Shown piece after piece: positions 13,754 through 14,550 of a DNA stretch of 14,550 nucleotides. The notes beneath the pieces are model-generated. The model worked only from the letters and a program-made list of their open reading frames with translations, searched no databases and had not been told where the DNA came from. The DNA comes from Thermoplasmata archaeon. Its GTDB lineage: Archaea > Thermoplasmatota > Thermoplasmata > Lutacidiplasmatales > UBA184. Position 1 is the stretch's first letter; each line of letters begins with the position of its first letter. Location: positions 1 to 14,550 of the forward strand of contig JASHWW010000140.1 in assembly GCA_030043855.1 (NCBI GenBank). The letters run 5' to 3'. The position numbers were made by a program, and so were the translations under genes.

Positions 13754-14550
13754 ATGCTGCCGTGCCTGCACCCCGAAGTTCTGGCGAACGAATGGCTCCC
13801 GCCGGTGGTGCTCGGCCGGGAATTGTCGGTGGCGGACGCGATCCGTCGCCTCGATCCTCCCACCCCCCGCTCGCCGCCCCCGTGGATGGTGGCGGTCGCC
13901 GGTCCGCCGGGGGCCGGGACCTCGTCGGTGGCGCGGCGCGTGGCGCGCGAGGTCGCCGATCGGGTCCGGGTCGGAATGGCCGGACCGGTGCCTCGGGTCC
14001 TCGCCGTCCGGACGGCGGCGGCCCGCGGGACGCACGGCGTCGCCTCTGCGCTGTTGCAACGACTCGACGACGGATTCGACGGTCGCGGATTCCCCGTCCC
14101 GGAGATCCTGGCCGGCCTCCTCCGACGCCTGCGGCGAGAGGGACGACCGACCGTACTCGTTCTCGATGACGTCGCGATCGGCGGACCCGACCTGGGTCCG
14201 ATCCTCCGGGCGATGGGGGACCCCGACCGGTTCTTGCCCGAGGGCGAACACGGTCTGCCACCGCTTTGGACAATCCTCGCCGGCCCGTCGGAGGCGCTCG
14301 ACACTGCGACGGCCGGCGTCGCGGGCCGATTTCCTATCCGACCGTACGTAACCGTGCCGCCGTACTCCGAACCCGCCCTCCGAGCGATCGTGCTCGACCG
14401 CCTCGAGCGTGCGCTGGGGCGCTCTGCCCCCGCGCCGCTGCTCGACCGCATCGTCCTCCGCACGGTCGAAGACGGGGGCGGCGCTCGCCGCGCCCTCGAG
14501 CTCGTCCGGCGGGAGCTCGTCGGCGGATCGCCGAGCGATCTCCGCTCGGC
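13754..14550 (+). CDS. Orc1/Cdc6-like AAA+ ATPase with altered Walker A, partial
   Basis: This is the first 265 residues of a protein that runs off the window. Its N-terminal order matches archaeal Orc1/Cdc6 origin-binding initiators: NEWLPPVVLGRE at 12-23 (compare the family's D-E-Y-x-P-x-x-x-x-x-R-E), then VAVAGPPGAGTSSVARRV at 46-63. Walker B is TVLVLDD at 133-139. A VPPYSEPALRAIVLDRLE segment and GGGARRALELVRREL give the lid and sensor-2 region. The Walker A lysine is missing: GPPGxGKT reads GPPGAGTS, with T56 in its place. The sensor-1 asparagine is also not evident (LAGPSEAL). The winged-helix domain would lie beyond the edge. ATP binding is therefore doubtful, and it may be a regulatory paralogue rather than the main initiator. 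Confidence 0.8.
   Translation, partial: MLPCLHPEVLANEWLPPVVLGRELSVADAIRRLDPPTPRSPPPWMVAVAGPPGAGTSSVARRVAREVADRVRVGMAGPVPRVLAVRTAAARGTHGVASALLQRLDDGFDGRGFPVPEILAGLLRRLRREGRPTVLVLDDVAIGGPDLGPILRAMGDPDRFLPEGEHGLPPLWTILAGPSEALDTATAGVAGRFPIRPYVTVPPYSEPALRAIVLDRLERALGRSAPAPLLDRIVLRTVEDGGGARRALELVRRELVGGSPSDLRS

Noticed and set aside
1..14550. tRNA, rRNA, CRISPR array, insertion sequence or prophage parts
   Set aside because: No cloverleaf-like sequence, conserved rRNA stretch, spaced repeats, transposase motif or terminal repeats were seen in the gaps or on either strand.

Overview
The window reads as a piece of a GC-rich archaeal chromosome, most likely an uncultured member of the Thermoplasmatota or a related euryarchaeal lineage. 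Archaeal markers are an Orc1/Cdc6-type AAA+ protein, an archaeal Spt5 (NusG) next to a one-helix SecE and ribosomal protein L11, an MptE-type pterin pyrophosphokinase, and AT-rich TATA boxes about 25-40 bases before starts in an otherwise very GC-rich sequence. The order ftsZ-secE-spt5-rpl11 is typical of Euryarchaeota. The phylum is an inference from gene content; there is no rRNA here to fix it.

Layout. (1) Bases 1-2863, minus strand: an overlapping operon for a group 3b [NiFe] hydrogenase (sulfhydrogenase type), hydB - a cyclic-nucleotide-binding-like protein - hydG - hydD. hydD is cut by the window edge, and hydA would be expected beyond it. (2) 2989-3474, plus: an Hsp20 small heat-shock protein divergent from the hydrogenase. 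(3) 3534-4598, minus: a short pyruvate kinase without the C-terminal domain, convergent with hsp20 across a perfect hairpin. (4) 4740-7861, minus: the ftsZ-secE-spt5-rpl11-hypothetical operon, in which Spt5 carries an extra proline-rich and beta-rich N-terminal half. (5) 7933-8676, plus: the MptE-like enzyme of archaeal pterin synthesis, whose 3' end overlaps by 37 bases the convergent membrane glycosyltransferase-like gene (8640-10478, minus). (6) 10606-10974, plus: a lysine/alanine/proline-rich protein resembling a histone-H1 tail fused to a small acidic domain. (7) 10985-13661, minus: a two-helix membrane protein, an isocitrate dehydrogenase and an MscS-type channel. (8) 13754 to the end, plus: an Orc1/Cdc6-like ATPase that lacks the Walker A lysine and runs off the window.

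The genes are housekeeping (division, protein export, transcription elongation, translation, central carbon) around an NADP-linked hydrogenase module. Isocitrate dehydrogenase carries the Lys-Tyr pair of NADP-dependent enzymes, so it and the hydrogenase could both feed the NADPH pool (inference).

Coding density is high. No gene-free stretch reaches 300 bases; the longest are 4599-4739, 10479-10605 and 2864-2988, and each holds promoter signals. Four divergent gene pairs appear to share one TATA region each. I see no tRNA, rRNA, CRISPR array, insertion sequence or other sign of mobile DNA. The least expected items are the Walker-deficient Orc1/Cdc6 protein, the extended Spt5, the ligand-site-altered cyclic-nucleotide-binding protein in the hydrogenase operon, the H1-like protein and the truncated pyruvate kinase.
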